Source: a virus
Length of the DNA: 33,514 nucleotides
Virus record (IMG/VR): IMGVR_UViG_3300042514_002691
Span: 1-33,514 of that record
Reading direction: 5' to 3' (one strand)
The notes below the pieces were generated by a model. It searched no databases. It saw nothing but the letters and a program-made list of their open reading frames with translations, and was not told the DNA's origin. Both the position numbers and the translations under genes were made by a program. Of the stretch, positions 1-7,481 are shown in pieces; the first letter of the stretch is position 1; each line of letters begins with the position of its first letter.

Positions 1-348
1 GCGGCGGCTTTTTTAGAAACTGAAGGTATTGGTGTGAAGATTGTTTCTATTATCAATCCTCGTCGTTTATATCGTCCTCATGATACTGCTTGGGATACTT
101 GTTCTGAACCTGATAACGGTTTTTTAACTGATGCCGATTTTGAGCAATTGTTTGGTGGAGATGCCTTAATTGGTGTGACAGGTGGCGCTGCGGCGATGTT
201 AGAACCGATCATGTTACGCAGTAATTCTAAGCGTGATTCTTTCGCCTGGAAGCGTGGGGAAACTACCGCTAGTGCGGGTGAGTTGATGGCTTTTAATGGT
301 TTGACTGCGGAAGCGTTGACTAAGCGGGCTATTGAGTTGGTGCATTAA
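1..348 (+). CDS. C-terminal fragment of a transketolase-like protein (host gene end)
   Basis: The frame is open from base 1, so the gene starts upstream and only about 115 C-terminal residues are present; the GTG at 34 is not a real start. The last part (GELMAFNGLTAEALTKRA) resembles the end of the transketolase C-terminal domain, which typically finishes with a glycine-rich turn and a 'GLTAEAI' helix. Cyanobacteria carry a transketolase-like family besides the Calvin-cycle enzyme, and this fits that better than TktA. If complete it would be a thiamine diphosphate-dependent sugar-phosphate enzyme. It is read as a host chromosomal gene because nothing in it looks viral. The exact subfamily (transketolase versus phosphoketolase-like) cannot be settled from the fragment. 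Confidence 0.7.
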   Translation, partial: AAAFLETEGIGVKIVSIINPRRLYRPHDTAWDTCSEPDNGFLTDADFEQLFGGDALIGVTGGAAAMLEPIMLRSNSKRDSFAWKRGETTASAGELMAFNGLTAEALTKRAIELVH

Positions 349-383
349 GGGTTAAAAAATAAATTTTTCGACCGTAACGTAGA

Positions 384-425
384 TAGAATAAGGTATATTT
401 TCAAATGAGATTTTATCTTATTCTA
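384..425. terminator. Hairpin between convergent genes
   Basis: TAGAATAAG (384-392) and CTTATTCTA (417-425) form a perfect 9-bp stem with a 24-nt AT-rich loop. On the plus strand it is followed by a T-rich stretch (433-437). It sits between the stops of the transketolase-like gene (+) and the adenine methylase (-), so it probably serves as a shared terminator. No other gene is visible in 349-469. The left prophage boundary could lie here, but no att duplication can be shown from one end. Confidence 0.5.
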
Positions 426-469
426 TTTGCGGTTTTTATGTTACAACAAGATAAACACATTCTATAATT

Positions 470-2035
470 TTAGAACTGTGAAAGAAGATTGATAACAGAT
501 GTATCTACCAGTTTATGAGATACCTGCTTATGAACATATTTCATAATAGAATCAATAATTTCTTGTTGTAGAATTTCACATAATACTTGTTTATTACCTT
601 GTTTTAGTTCTACTAGTAATTCTTGAGTTTTCAAAGAGATATATTTTAGAGTATCCTCATCTGGTAAAATTACAGGAGTTTTTAAAATATACCTAGCAGA
701 ATTATTTGCAGATGGATTAATATCTTTTAACCAAACCCAAAATACTGGCGAGTTACAATAAGCTAATAGAAAATATAAATCAACTGAAGATTTAGGAAAA
801 ATTCCTACTATAGATTGATCAAAAAGACTTTCCTCAATTAATGCAGCCGTAGGACGTTTAGATGTCACCATAGGAAAGCCAATTCCTGTTTTAAAATAGT
901 AGGATGAGTTTTGAAATCTTGATTTTTTATTTGTTTTATAATGTTCAACTGCATCCTGACTCCAATCTACATACCATTGAGTTGGTTTCATAAAATTATA
1001 ACCACCGCCTTTGAGAATAGGAATAAAATGTTTTGATCCTTCTATTCCAGTTAAAGGATTTTTTAATGTAGAAGGTTTAGTTTCAATAGAACTAGAATTA
1101 ACGACTAAATAATCAGCAGAACCTTTGACTAAAGCAGATGCTTTCCGCAGAAAAACTCTATCATTTCCTGAGTAGAAACCTGTCACACAGTCAGCAATAT
1201 CAGCCATTTTAATTATATTATTTGACAATTTATTAAAAACTGATTCATTAGCCGATATAGGAATAGATAGAGATTCATTATCAAAAATATCTTTCTGAAT
1301 GATATTATTACCATTAGATTTCATATTAGGAGATTCTGTAAAATCTCCTAAAGAGTCAACAAATCTTACTGAAAAAGAATGGTTATATTTTGGTTTTTCA
1401 GCACGTATAGAAATAATAGAAAGACCAGCATAACCAAATGAAATACCAGGAAATAAAGATGAACGAAAGACATCTATACTTTCAATTGTAAATTCTTCGA
1501 GAATATAACGTCTAATAGTAATATAACTGTGAAGATACAAAAAAGTGTCAGGAATAATAAATACAAGTCTTCCTTTCTGTGCAAGTAATTTGAGACAACG
1601 TAGGAGAAAAACAGTATATGTCTCTTTAATATAAAATCCCGGATATTTTCTTTTTAATTCTGTACGACGTTCATATTCTTGCCAGCCTCCATAGGGAGGA
1701 TTTCCTAAAATCTTTGTAAATTTATGATCAAAAGATTCGCAAAGGTCTAAATCTGGACAAAATATAGTATCCCTTTCTCGTATTTCTACATTTTTTAAGT
1801 TACTAAACTTTAATTTGAGGTTTTTTGCGTGTTCAGGATGTAATTCATAAGCGATAGATGATATATCTTTATTAATATCAAGTGCTGCTGCTAAAAGATG
1901 TCCTTCTCCTGCACAGGGTTCAAGTAGTTTATCATTCACTTCTAGTCTCAATAATGAAACCATATATGAAGATAAAGCTTGATCTGACGTAAAATAAGTT
2001 TGGTATTTATCTCTATATCTTGTTTCTCTTACCAT
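470..2035 (-). CDS. Type II N6-adenine DNA methyltransferase (Eco57I/TaqI-like)
   Basis: This is a 521-residue class I SAM-dependent methylase of the N6-adenine gamma type. Motif I is LLEPCAGEG (residues 37-45, SAM binding) and motif IV is NPPYGGW (112-118, catalytic NPPY). The region 120-215 has the usual motif V-VIII pattern, including an FIIPDTFL stretch. The C-terminal 250 residues should hold the target-recognition domain. Length and order match M subunits of type II systems such as TaqI or Eco57I. The start overlaps the end of the upstream ORF by 7 bp, which implies one transcript with the putative nuclease. It would methylate adenine in the sequence cut by its partner enzyme. The specificity cannot be read from the sequence. 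Confidence 0.88.
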   Translation of the reverse strand: MVRETRYRDKYQTYFTSDQALSSYMVSLLRLEVNDKLLEPCAGEGHLLAAALDINKDISSIAYELHPEHAKNLKLKFSNLKNVEIRERDTIFCPDLDLCESFDHKFTKILGNPPYGGWQEYERRTELKRKYPGFYIKETYTVFLLRCLKLLAQKGRLVFIIPDTFLYLHSYITIRRYILEEFTIESIDVFRSSLFPGISFGYAGLSIISIRAEKPKYNHSFSVRFVDSLGDFTESPNMKSNGNNIIQKDIFDNESLSIPISANESVFNKLSNNIIKMADIADCVTGFYSGNDRVFLRKASALVKGSADYLVVNSSSIETKPSTLKNPLTGIEGSKHFIPILKGGGYNFMKPTQWYVDWSQDAVEHYKTNKKSRFQNSSYYFKTGIGFPMVTSKRPTAALIEESLFDQSIVGIFPKSSVDLYFLLAYCNSPVFWVWLKDINPSANNSARYILKTPVILPDEDTLKYISLKTQELLVELKQGNKQVLCEILQQEIIDSIMKYVHKQVSHKLVDTSVINLLSQF

Positions 2036-2463
2036 TGTAGATATCCCATTAAATTAGATTTCTGAAGATCACTTACTGTTGTACTTAATAAATCATTTTG
2101 CCAATCAATATTTGAATTTATCCAGTTTTGGATATCGAAATGTGTAAAATCACCAATTTTTTCATAAGCTTCATCACCACAATACGCATTCCAAACATGA
2201 GAATTTTTTAAAGTTCTAAAGTAATTGTTATTCAAATCTTCTTTAGCACGAACAAGCAGAATATTATTATATTCATCTTCTAAATTACAATAAATAGTTG
2301 CTACCATAAGCAGTCGATTAGTATTTCCTTTCTCATTTGAGCCAAATCCACTTTTAAAATCTATATTGAATCTTTTACCTCTAATAATAGCATGAAAATC
2401 CACAAGTGTTGAATCCTGCAATAAAACTTTACAATCTTTGCGTTTTACCCAGGTAAAATCCAT
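2029..2463 (-). CDS. C-terminal part of a split putative restriction endonuclease
   Basis: This is a 144-residue reading frame between the upstream ORF (35-bp overlap) and the methylase (7-bp overlap). The segment FNIDFKSGFGSNEKG (from about residue 32) contains a D-x-K element of the kind found in PD-(D/E)xK nucleases. Its position next to an orphan-looking M gene suggests the catalytic half of the cognate restriction enzyme. The frame joins smoothly to the upstream ORF if one base is removed from the A4 run at 2455-2458 (T4 on the coding strand), giving a joined segment GFTWVKRKDCK. It is therefore probably not an independent gene. No named nuclease family is recognised with certainty. Confidence 0.55.
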   Translation of the reverse strand: MDFTWVKRKDCKVLLQDSTLVDFHAIIRGKRFNIDFKSGFGSNEKGNTNRLLMVATIYCNLEDEYNNILLVRAKEDLNNNYFRTLKNSHVWNAYCGDEAYEKIGDFTHFDIQNWINSNIDWQNDLLSTTVSDLQKSNLMGYLQW

Positions 2464-2905
2464 TGTCTATTGAGAATAGAGTCATTAATTGATCAAATTT
2501 GGTATCACCAATACCAATGCACAACTTGGACACAATCCTCAAAATCTTAACATTCAACACTTCTGCATGAAAATCTAACTCAAGACTTATTTCACCAGAA
2601 TCAACTAGCACCCAGACTTTTTCATAATACTTGATAAGTTCATGTTTTTGTTCTTGAGAAATGGACAAAGTATCAATATATTCTTCAATATCTCTTTTTA
2701 GACTTTTTCTAACTTCAGAAAAAAGTGGTGGTACAAAAGAGGTTAATTCTGCTGCCTTTACATCAACTAAAGAAAATTCCTTAATTAATTGGCTAAAAAA
2801 TATCCTAAAGAAACTAAAATGAAAAACTCTAACTCCCACGAAACTTAATTCTACAATTTCCCCAGGGTGATCATAAAAAATGCCCGTCGCCGTGACATAT
2901 AGCAT
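2429..2905 (-). CDS. N-terminal part of a split putative restriction endonuclease
   Basis: This 158-residue ORF is the first after a good minus-strand promoter (2964-2992) and ends in a different frame from the next ORF. Its sequence is helical and charged, with no recognised domain. The last residues before the frame break (FSIDNGF) run naturally into the downstream ORF, so both probably derive from one gene of about 290 codons, a usual size for a type II nuclease. The start at 2905 (ATG after GGCGAG) is the first in frame. Alternatives are a true two-subunit enzyme or a sequencing error in the homopolymer. Confidence 0.5.
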   Translation of the reverse strand: MLYVTATGIFYDHPGEIVELSFVGVRVFHFSFFRIFFSQLIKEFSLVDVKAAELTSFVPPLFSEVRKSLKRDIEEYIDTLSISQEQKHELIKYYEKVWVLVDSGEISLELDFHAEVLNVKILRIVSKLCIGIGDTKFDQLMTLFSIDNGFYLGKTQRL

Positions 2906-2963
2906 ACTCGCCAGTTATCCCAAAGATTTTAAGTTGCATTTTTTTTAACTTTAACTTAATCCT

Positions 2964-2992
2964 ACTATATACTTTTTATATACCGCCGTCAA
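2964..2992 (-). promoter_or_regulatory. Promoter of the restriction-modification operon
   Basis: On the minus strand there is TTGACG (2992-2987), a 17-bp spacer and TATAGT (2969-2964), close to a sigma-70 consensus. The predicted start lies near 2957, about 50 nt upstream of the ATG at 2905. The -35 box overlaps the last codons and stop of the C5-methylase gene. The -35 and spacer belong to the 28-bp repeat described separately. Confidence 0.65.
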
Positions 2993-3004
2993 TCCCCAAA
3001 AGTA
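2977..3004. repeat. Direct repeat copy 1 (28 bp, promoter/operator-bearing)
   Basis: The 28 bases here match 5572-5599 at 25 of 28 positions in the same orientation. Both begin TATATACCG and end CCCAAAAGTA. In both places the reverse strand supplies the -35 box and spacer of a minus-strand promoter. The copies bracket the four-gene methylase operon. Confidence 0.75.
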
Positions 3005-4005
3005 TTAAAAGTATTTTTTATCTCCTCGCAAATTACTTTAATAAGTAATGGTGGTACAGAATTGCCAATTACATGAACATCCAAGGCGTTTTTGCCAGAA
3101 AATTCATAACTTGGCGGAAAAGTCTGCAATCTAGCCAAACACGCCACGTTTAAGCCTTTTACAACGCCATTTATGCTTACATCTATTAACTTTTCCCTAT
3201 TCGCACCCTTTCCATCGCTTCCTAAAGATGCTTTTAAAGTCCAAATTGGTGAATCTTCCTCACGGATTTTATTCACCCCACTCCTTACGCCAACTCTTTC
3301 TACGACTACCTTGGCATTACTAAAGCCTTTATTCCTTAAACTTAGAGAGTTAAGTTGTTTTCTGGTTAAACTAACTTCTTTTAAATTAGGGATTAAATCT
3401 TCAATTGCTGAGTACCATCCTACCCATTCACCATTATTTTTACTATGCGTAAAACTAATCCTTACGGCAGGGAAATTTCTATAGTTAAAAATAGTAATTA
3501 ATCTTTGGCGAGTTTGTGGCACGCCATAGTCAGCACAGTTAACTATCTCCTCAAAACTTATTTCATAGCCTAATTCCTTAAGGTAATTTTTAAATTTAAT
3601 ATAAACCTCGCTTTTAGCATAAGCCCTAACGTTTTCTAAAATTACATATTCAGGTCTAAATAAAGCATAAAACTTCCTTGTCTTCCAAATGACTTTTGCA
3701 CTTTCGGAATTAGGATTTTTATTTAGTTTTAATTGGGAATACTCCTGACATGGTGGCGAAGTTTGGATTATTAAAATCTCATTATTCTTTTCCCTTGCCT
3801 CTTTTAATGGAATATGTTTTATAACACTTAGGATACTTACCTCTCCTATATCTTGGCAAATTACTTTACCTAAATTCTTCTCATATAATTCCGCCACTTT
3901 CTTATCCCACTCAATCCCCAGCAAAGGTATAAACCCAGCTTGGATTGCTCCCAAAGTTGAGCCGCCACCGCCGCTAAAATGCGAAAACCATAAAAACTTT
4001 TTCAT
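2989..4005 (-). CDS. C5-cytosine DNA methyltransferase
   Basis: This is a 338-residue cytosine-5 methylase with the conserved motifs in order: motif I FSGGGGSTLGA (about 10-20), motif IV SPPCQ with catalytic Cys86, motif VI ENV (124-126), motif VIII QTRQR (164-168), a target-recognition region around 175-285, and motifs IX/X (LQTFPPSYEF and GNSVPP). It transfers a methyl group from SAM to C5 of cytosine in a specific duplex site. No partner nuclease adjoins it, so it looks like an orphan phage methylase protecting viral DNA from host restriction. Its ATG overlaps the stop of the 76-aa gene (TAATG), implying translational coupling. Confidence 0.93.
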   Translation of the reverse strand: MKKFLWFSHFSGGGGSTLGAIQAGFIPLLGIEWDKKVAELYEKNLGKVICQDIGEVSILSVIKHIPLKEAREKNNEILIIQTSPPCQEYSQLKLNKNPNSESAKVIWKTRKFYALFRPEYVILENVRAYAKSEVYIKFKNYLKELGYEISFEEIVNCADYGVPQTRQRLITIFNYRNFPAVRISFTHSKNNGEWVGWYSAIEDLIPNLKEVSLTRKQLNSLSLRNKGFSNAKVVVERVGVRSGVNKIREEDSPIWTLKASLGSDGKGANREKLIDVSINGVVKGLNVACLARLQTFPPSYEFSGKNALDVHVIGNSVPPLLIKVICEEIKNTFNTFGD

Positions 4006-4235
4006 TATTTCAAAACCCTACTTTCTATTTCTTTGCTAATCTCCAAAACTTTCCAGCGGCACTGATTTAGGTATTTAAAGGATTTATAATAATTTTTATA
4101 ATCCTTACTTTTCTCCTGCGCCACAGATTGTTTTTCCAATATTTCTACGCTTTCTTTTATGTTATAAAGCATCTGCCACAATACCTCTATATGAAGTATT
4201 TTTATTGTGTTTAAAAATGGGTCATACATTACCAA
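4005..4235 (-). CDS. Small coiled-coil protein in methylase operon (76 aa)
   Basis: The family is not recognised. The product is a 76-residue, helical, Lys/Glu-rich protein with no cysteine motif or membrane segment. It overlaps the 3' end of the Dam-like gene by 14 bp, and its stop codon overlaps the start of the C5-methylase (TAATG), so it is translated as part of a tightly packed operon. A role as an accessory to one of the methylases is only suggested by position. Confidence 0.6.
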   Translation of the reverse strand: MVMYDPFLNTIKILHIEVLWQMLYNIKESVEILEKQSVAQEKSKDYKNYYKSFKYLNQCRWKVLEISKEIESRVLK

Positions 4236-5142
4236 TAATTAACTCCTTAACTTTACCTCTTTCCGCGCCTTTACTATTTATCGTACCATTTCTCCAAACT
4301 TCATTAATTTTAAATTCATCCCCATTGTACAAATCTAAAATAAAACTATTGTGAGAATTGCAAAGTAAAAACTTTATTTTATTTTCATTGTATTCCCTAC
4401 ATACGTCTCTTAATTTAACTTGCTCATCTTCCCCAAACGGGCTTTTGTTATAACCATTAAAAGTCCCATGATAAGGTGGATCTAAAAATACAAAATCGCC
4501 AGGTTGAGGCAAATGACTAATATTAAAGAAAGATGTATTAACTACCGCTACATTATTACTGTTTAAGGCTAAATTACTGTTAGTTAAAAGTTCAGGTTGG
4601 TAAATAGTTTGTCCCGGCAGTCCGAAAGGAACATTAAAACTGCCGCTTTTATTAACGCGGTACATTCCCGATCTACAAGCTTTGTTTAAGTAGATAAATT
4701 TTGCAGCATTATAAACATCACTCTTAAATTGCTTATTTCTAACTTCTTCAAAAAACTCTTTATTGTGAGCTTCTGCGAAATCCTTTAAAAGAACTTGTTT
4801 TAATTTACTTAAATTATCCTTAACTTCTTTGTAAGTATTAACTAAGTCTTTATTTAAGTCACTTAAAAGTGCGCGGTTAATTAATCCTATATTTTGTAAA
4901 TGGAAAAACATTGCGCCGCCACCTAAAAATGGCTCAAAATAAGTATTAAATTCGGCGGGGATTAATCCTAATTCTTCGTATTGAGGAATTAATCTAGTTT
5001 TGCCTCCTACCCACTTAAGGAATGGTTTAAAATTTTTATCTTTAACTATTTCTGTTAAACAATTAAAGTCATGTTCGTATTTTAATTTTGCATTATTGGG
5101 AAGGACGGTTATAGCTTGAGGGTTGTTGTATGCGATCTTCAT
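4222..5142 (-). CDS. Dam-like N6-adenine DNA methyltransferase (D12 class)
   Basis: This 306-residue adenine methylase has motif X KWVGGKT (43-49), motif I FEPFLGGGA (69-77), the conserved YLNKACRSGMYRVN block (151-164) and the catalytic motif IV DPPY (221-224). This alpha-class (D12) order is that of Dam and phage T4-like Dam enzymes, many of which methylate GATC. It has about 40 extra N-terminal residues compared with typical Dam. It starts in an ATGA overlap with the preceding 127-aa gene. If GATC-specific it would also mark the GATC inside HIP1 sites. The likely role is viral DNA protection or methylation-dependent regulation; the specificity is inferred. Confidence 0.93.
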   Translation of the reverse strand: MKIAYNNPQAITVLPNNAKLKYEHDFNCLTEIVKDKNFKPFLKWVGGKTRLIPQYEELGLIPAEFNTYFEPFLGGGAMFFHLQNIGLINRALLSDLNKDLVNTYKEVKDNLSKLKQVLLKDFAEAHNKEFFEEVRNKQFKSDVYNAAKFIYLNKACRSGMYRVNKSGSFNVPFGLPGQTIYQPELLTNSNLALNSNNVAVVNTSFFNISHLPQPGDFVFLDPPYHGTFNGYNKSPFGEDEQVKLRDVCREYNENKIKFLLCNSHNSFILDLYNGDEFKINEVWRNGTINSKGAERGKVKELIIGNV

Positions 5143-5522
5143 AGATTTAAAATCTTTTGAGACAATTCATTCATTTCGCTAACCAACTCTTGATATTTTT
5201 TAAAGTCTGTAGAATTATTAATTTGCGAAAACTCTTGTTTGAATTTTTGAGTTAATTTATCCAACTTGATAATTAGCTTTTGCTTCTCCCATTGCTCCTC
5301 AGAATAAGCTTTACCGGAACACATATTATTTACTAAATCCAGTACACCATCAGATTTAAAAGTAAACTTATACTCCCAATTTGTATCTTCATTATTAGCA
5401 TAGATAAACTTAGTGCCTACTTTAGTAACTATTAATTTAATATCTATTGATTTTTTATCAATAGGTTTATTTGAAGGCATCCAGTAAATGTCGCCAATGT
5501 TTATTTTTTTTAATCCTTCCAT
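5139..5522 (-). CDS. Hypothetical protein, first gene of the methylase operon (127 aa)
   Basis: The family is not recognised. The first 60 residues look like a small beta-rich domain (INIGDIYWM, then LIVTKVGTKFIYANN), and the C-terminal half (about 75-127) is a predicted coiled coil. The start has a good ribosome site, GAGAGG, about 6 nt before ATG 5522, and lies about 30 nt after the predicted transcription start. The stop overlaps the Dam-like start (ATGA). As the leader gene of an early-type operon it could be regulatory or anti-restriction, but nothing proves this. Confidence 0.65.
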   Translation of the reverse strand: MEGLKKINIGDIYWMPSNKPIDKKSIDIKLIVTKVGTKFIYANNEDTNWEYKFTFKSDGVLDLVNNMCSGKAYSEEQWEKQKLIIKLDKLTQKFKQEFSQINNSTDFKKYQELVSEMNELSQKILNL

Positions 5523-5534
5523 AGTTACCTCTCT

Positions 5535-5563
5535 TTATACATTTAAAAGTATAATTATATAAT
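5535..5563 (+). promoter_or_regulatory. Putative promoter of the portal gene
   Basis: TTATAC (5535-5540), a 17-bp spacer and a perfect TATAAT (5558-5563) give a plus-strand promoter with a start near 5570. That is downstream of the ATG at 5566 and supports translation from the ATG at 5614. Its -10 overlaps the -10 of the opposing methylase-operon promoter. The -35 is weak. Confidence 0.45.
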
Positions 5564-5587
5564 ACATGGTTTATATACCGTCGTCAA
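5559..5587 (-). promoter_or_regulatory. Promoter of the methylase operon
   Basis: On the minus strand there is TTGACG (5587-5582), a 17-bp spacer and TATTAT (5564-5559). The predicted start is near 5552, about 30 nt before ATG 5522. The -35 and spacer are the second copy of the 28-bp repeat. Its -10 occupies the same bases as the plus-strand TATAAT. Confidence 0.65.
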
Positions 5588-5599
5588 GTCCCAAAAGTA
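5572..5599. repeat. Direct repeat copy 2 (28 bp, promoter/operator-bearing)
   Basis: This is the second copy, 25 of 28 matching 2977-3004. The core TATACCGTCGTCAAGT differs at one position from the arm TATATCGTCGTCAAGT of the inverted repeat at 32099-32151. Confidence 0.75.
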
Positions 5600-5613
5600 A
5601 AAAAATAAAAATT

Positions 5614-6915
5614 ATGCCTAGTATTAATTTTTTCCAAAGAGTAAAAAACATTTTCACGCAAATCCTTGCAAGGATAAGAAAACCGCGAGGGTTTACAGGA
5701 TCTTCTGAGTCTTTACGTTTGGGGTTAGCTTCTAAGAGAAATTTAAGCTTAGGATTACCGGAAATTCCCGTTAGAACAATTATGGGGGATGGCTATTTAA
5801 CTCACCAATTGATCGAGATGTCAATATGGAATCCAGAGGTACGACACTCTAGTAGTATTTTAGCTAGGGATGTTTTTATTAGAGAAAATGGCGAAGTTCG
5901 TAGTTGGAAAGTTAACCCTAAGATGGATGACGTAGAAGTAGATAAAAATTTAATTAGTGTAAGTAAAGAAATGGCATCAAGGCAATTTGGAAAAGATTTA
6001 GTTCTAGGAGGTAATGCCTTAGAGCCAGGCGTAAGGAGGATGCTGAGGTTTGGCGATAGTTTTGCAGAATTAGGATTAAACTTCGACAGTAAAAATAAGA
6101 AAGATTACTTTATAGAAAAAATCCAATACCTCCCAACTTTCTCTATGTTTGTGGATGTAAATAGTGAAGGGGAACTAAAAGGAACTTATTCACAAAGGAA
6201 AATGATTAGCGAAAGTCCTGACGATAGGGTATTTCCTGATTGGAAAATATTGCATTTTAAATATGAAGAATTAGGAGCTTCAGGAAGGTATGGCGACTCC
6301 TTATTTTTACAGTCAGTTGAAGCTTACGAATACTTAAAAGAACACCGTCCAGATGTCGCCCAAGCTGTCCGAGCCGCCGCAATTTCTCCTTGGCTTCATC
6401 TCATGCCCGAAGGCGCGGATGAAGAATACAAAGAAGCTTATATGCTTGAGCATAAATCGCAATTAGCACAAGGCTTAATTTCCAACCTTTACTTGTTAAA
6501 TAAAGCTGACGTAAGAAAAGCTTATAGTAATGGTAATGAAAGTCTTAAGGGCGTTTTTGATTATTGGATGAAGCTTAGGGAAGAGTTAGTGCCGCCTGGC
6601 GTACCGCTATGGTTTTTCCCAGGGTTGGGAATGGAATCAAACTCAGGTAAGGATATAGCTAACCAACCCGCATTGATGTACTCAAGAAATATCCAAGCTT
6701 TGCGAGGGTTGGTCGGAACTCAGGTTAAGTGGTGCATTAGCCTAGAGTATTGCATGAAATTCGGGTATGAATCGTACTATGAAAATGTCATTAAAAGGGG
6801 TGGCTTTGAATTAGATTGGGGAATTTGGGCAGTTAACGGACAAGAGTTTTTAATGAAAGCTCAAAACCAATCAACCCAAAATCAACAGTTAAGTGCGGGC
6901 GCAGGGAAGGAATAA
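5614..6915 (+). CDS. Phage portal protein
   Basis: This protein of 433 residues (449 if the ATG at 5566 is used) should form the dodecameric portal ring at the head vertex, through which DNA is packaged. Portal-like features are the loading and genome-entry core with a WKILHFKYEELGASGRYGDS segment (about 215-235), followed by an SVEAYEYLKE helix and a long helical C-terminal half. It precedes the protease-capsid fusion, as usual in tailed phages. The start at 5614 is preferred because the first 16 codons from 5566 are made of the promoter/repeat sequence and the natural-looking N terminus is MPSINFFQRVKN. Neither start has a clear Shine-Dalgarno sequence. No terminase gene lies upstream, which is unusual. 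Confidence 0.8.
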   Translation: MPSINFFQRVKNIFTQILARIRKPRGFTGSSESLRLGLASKRNLSLGLPEIPVRTIMGDGYLTHQLIEMSIWNPEVRHSSSILARDVFIRENGEVRSWKVNPKMDDVEVDKNLISVSKEMASRQFGKDLVLGGNALEPGVRRMLRFGDSFAELGLNFDSKNKKDYFIEKIQYLPTFSMFVDVNSEGELKGTYSQRKMISESPDDRVFPDWKILHFKYEELGASGRYGDSLFLQSVEAYEYLKEHRPDVAQAVRAAAISPWLHLMPEGADEEYKEAYMLEHKSQLAQGLISNLYLLNKADVRKAYSNGNESLKGVFDYWMKLREELVPPGVPLWFFPGLGMESNSGKDIANQPALMYSRNIQALRGLVGTQVKWCISLEYCMKFGYESYYENVIKRGGFELDWGIWAVNGQEFLMKAQNQSTQNQQLSAGAGKE

Positions 6916-6925
6916 TTAATAAAAA

Positions 6926-6959
6926 AATCCCTTAACTTCTGGTGCTGAGTTAAGGGATT
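6926..6959 (-). terminator. Intrinsic terminator of the zinc-ribbon operon
   Basis: A perfect 12-bp stem, AATCCCTTAACT (6926-6937) with AGTTAAGGGATT (6948-6959), has a 10-nt loop. Read on the minus strand it is followed by seven T, so it should end transcription arriving from 7445-7010. It could also attenuate portal transcription on the plus strand, where no T tract follows. Confidence 0.8.
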
Positions 6960-7009
6960 ACCATAGTAAATAGTGAGGAGTGACTCAAGCTAAGAACCAC
7001 GATAATATT

Positions 7010-7246
7010 TTAGCATAAATAATCGGGGTTTACGTTAAATTTTCCGTCCGATAAATCTTTTCCGCAATTTGGACATTCAGCATAACTCCCGCTAAAACCG
7101 TAATTGCCAAGAGATCTGTTTAATTGTAAAGTTTTTATTACTGTCGGAACTTCAGTTTTTAAACTTCCATAAATTTCTGCTGGCGTAGGATTGGAATCCC
7201 CAACCCATCCGCAACTAGGGCATTTTATGTATTTTATTTCTGGCAT
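7010..7246 (-). CDS. Small zinc-ribbon protein (78 aa)
   Basis: The protein has two CxxC knuckles, C9-P-S-C12 and C58-P-N-C61, separated by 45 residues, typical of a zinc ribbon. It has no other domain. Its specific function is unknown; phage zinc ribbons often bind nucleic acid or polymerase. It is transcribed against the surrounding structural genes, probably with the 35-aa gene upstream, from the promoter at 7482-7511, and ends at the strong terminator 6926-6959. An AGG lies about 12 nt before the ATG. Confidence 0.7.
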   Translation of the reverse strand: MPEIKYIKCPSCGWVGDSNPTPAEIYGSLKTEVPTVIKTLQLNRSLGNYGFSGSYAECPNCGKDLSDGKFNVNPDYLC

Positions 7247-7337
7247 ACTTTTTAATTACCTGACTATCCTAAAATTTCTACCGCGACAATTTTTATTACT
7301 TGTCCAAGTTTGCAACATTCTTTGTTCGGAACATTCC

Positions 7338-7445
7338 CTAATCGGGATATCCGCCGCAAGCAGATTTTACTTGATCGCATTTGTTATTCCAATCTTCTTC
7401 GCTAGACGCGGACTTCATCAATTCAATTACTTCTGTTTTAGTCAT
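7338..7445 (-). CDS. Very small protein of 35 aa upstream of the zinc-ribbon gene
   Basis: The ORF (MTKTEVIELMKSASSEEDWN then NKCDQVKSACGGYPD) starts with ATG preceded by GAGAGGA at a spacing of about 8 nt, and follows a well-formed promoter. Promoter, ribosome site and acidic amphipathic sequence together make a real gene likely. The family is not confirmed; similar short 'EVIELMKS...DW' proteins seem to occur in cyanobacterial genomes (memory, unchecked). It ends abruptly after GGYPD and might be a truncated version of a longer protein. Confidence 0.6.
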   Translation of the reverse strand: MTKTEVIELMKSASSEEDWNNKCDQVKSACGGYPD

Positions 7446-7481
7446 CTTTATATTCCTCTCTTACTCTTTAACTTCATTCTG

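Noticed and set aside
5566-5613. Start of the portal gene at ATG 5566
   Set aside because: The first 16 codons consist of the promoter/repeat sequence, the predicted transcription start lies after this ATG, and the residues from Met17 look like a natural N terminus.
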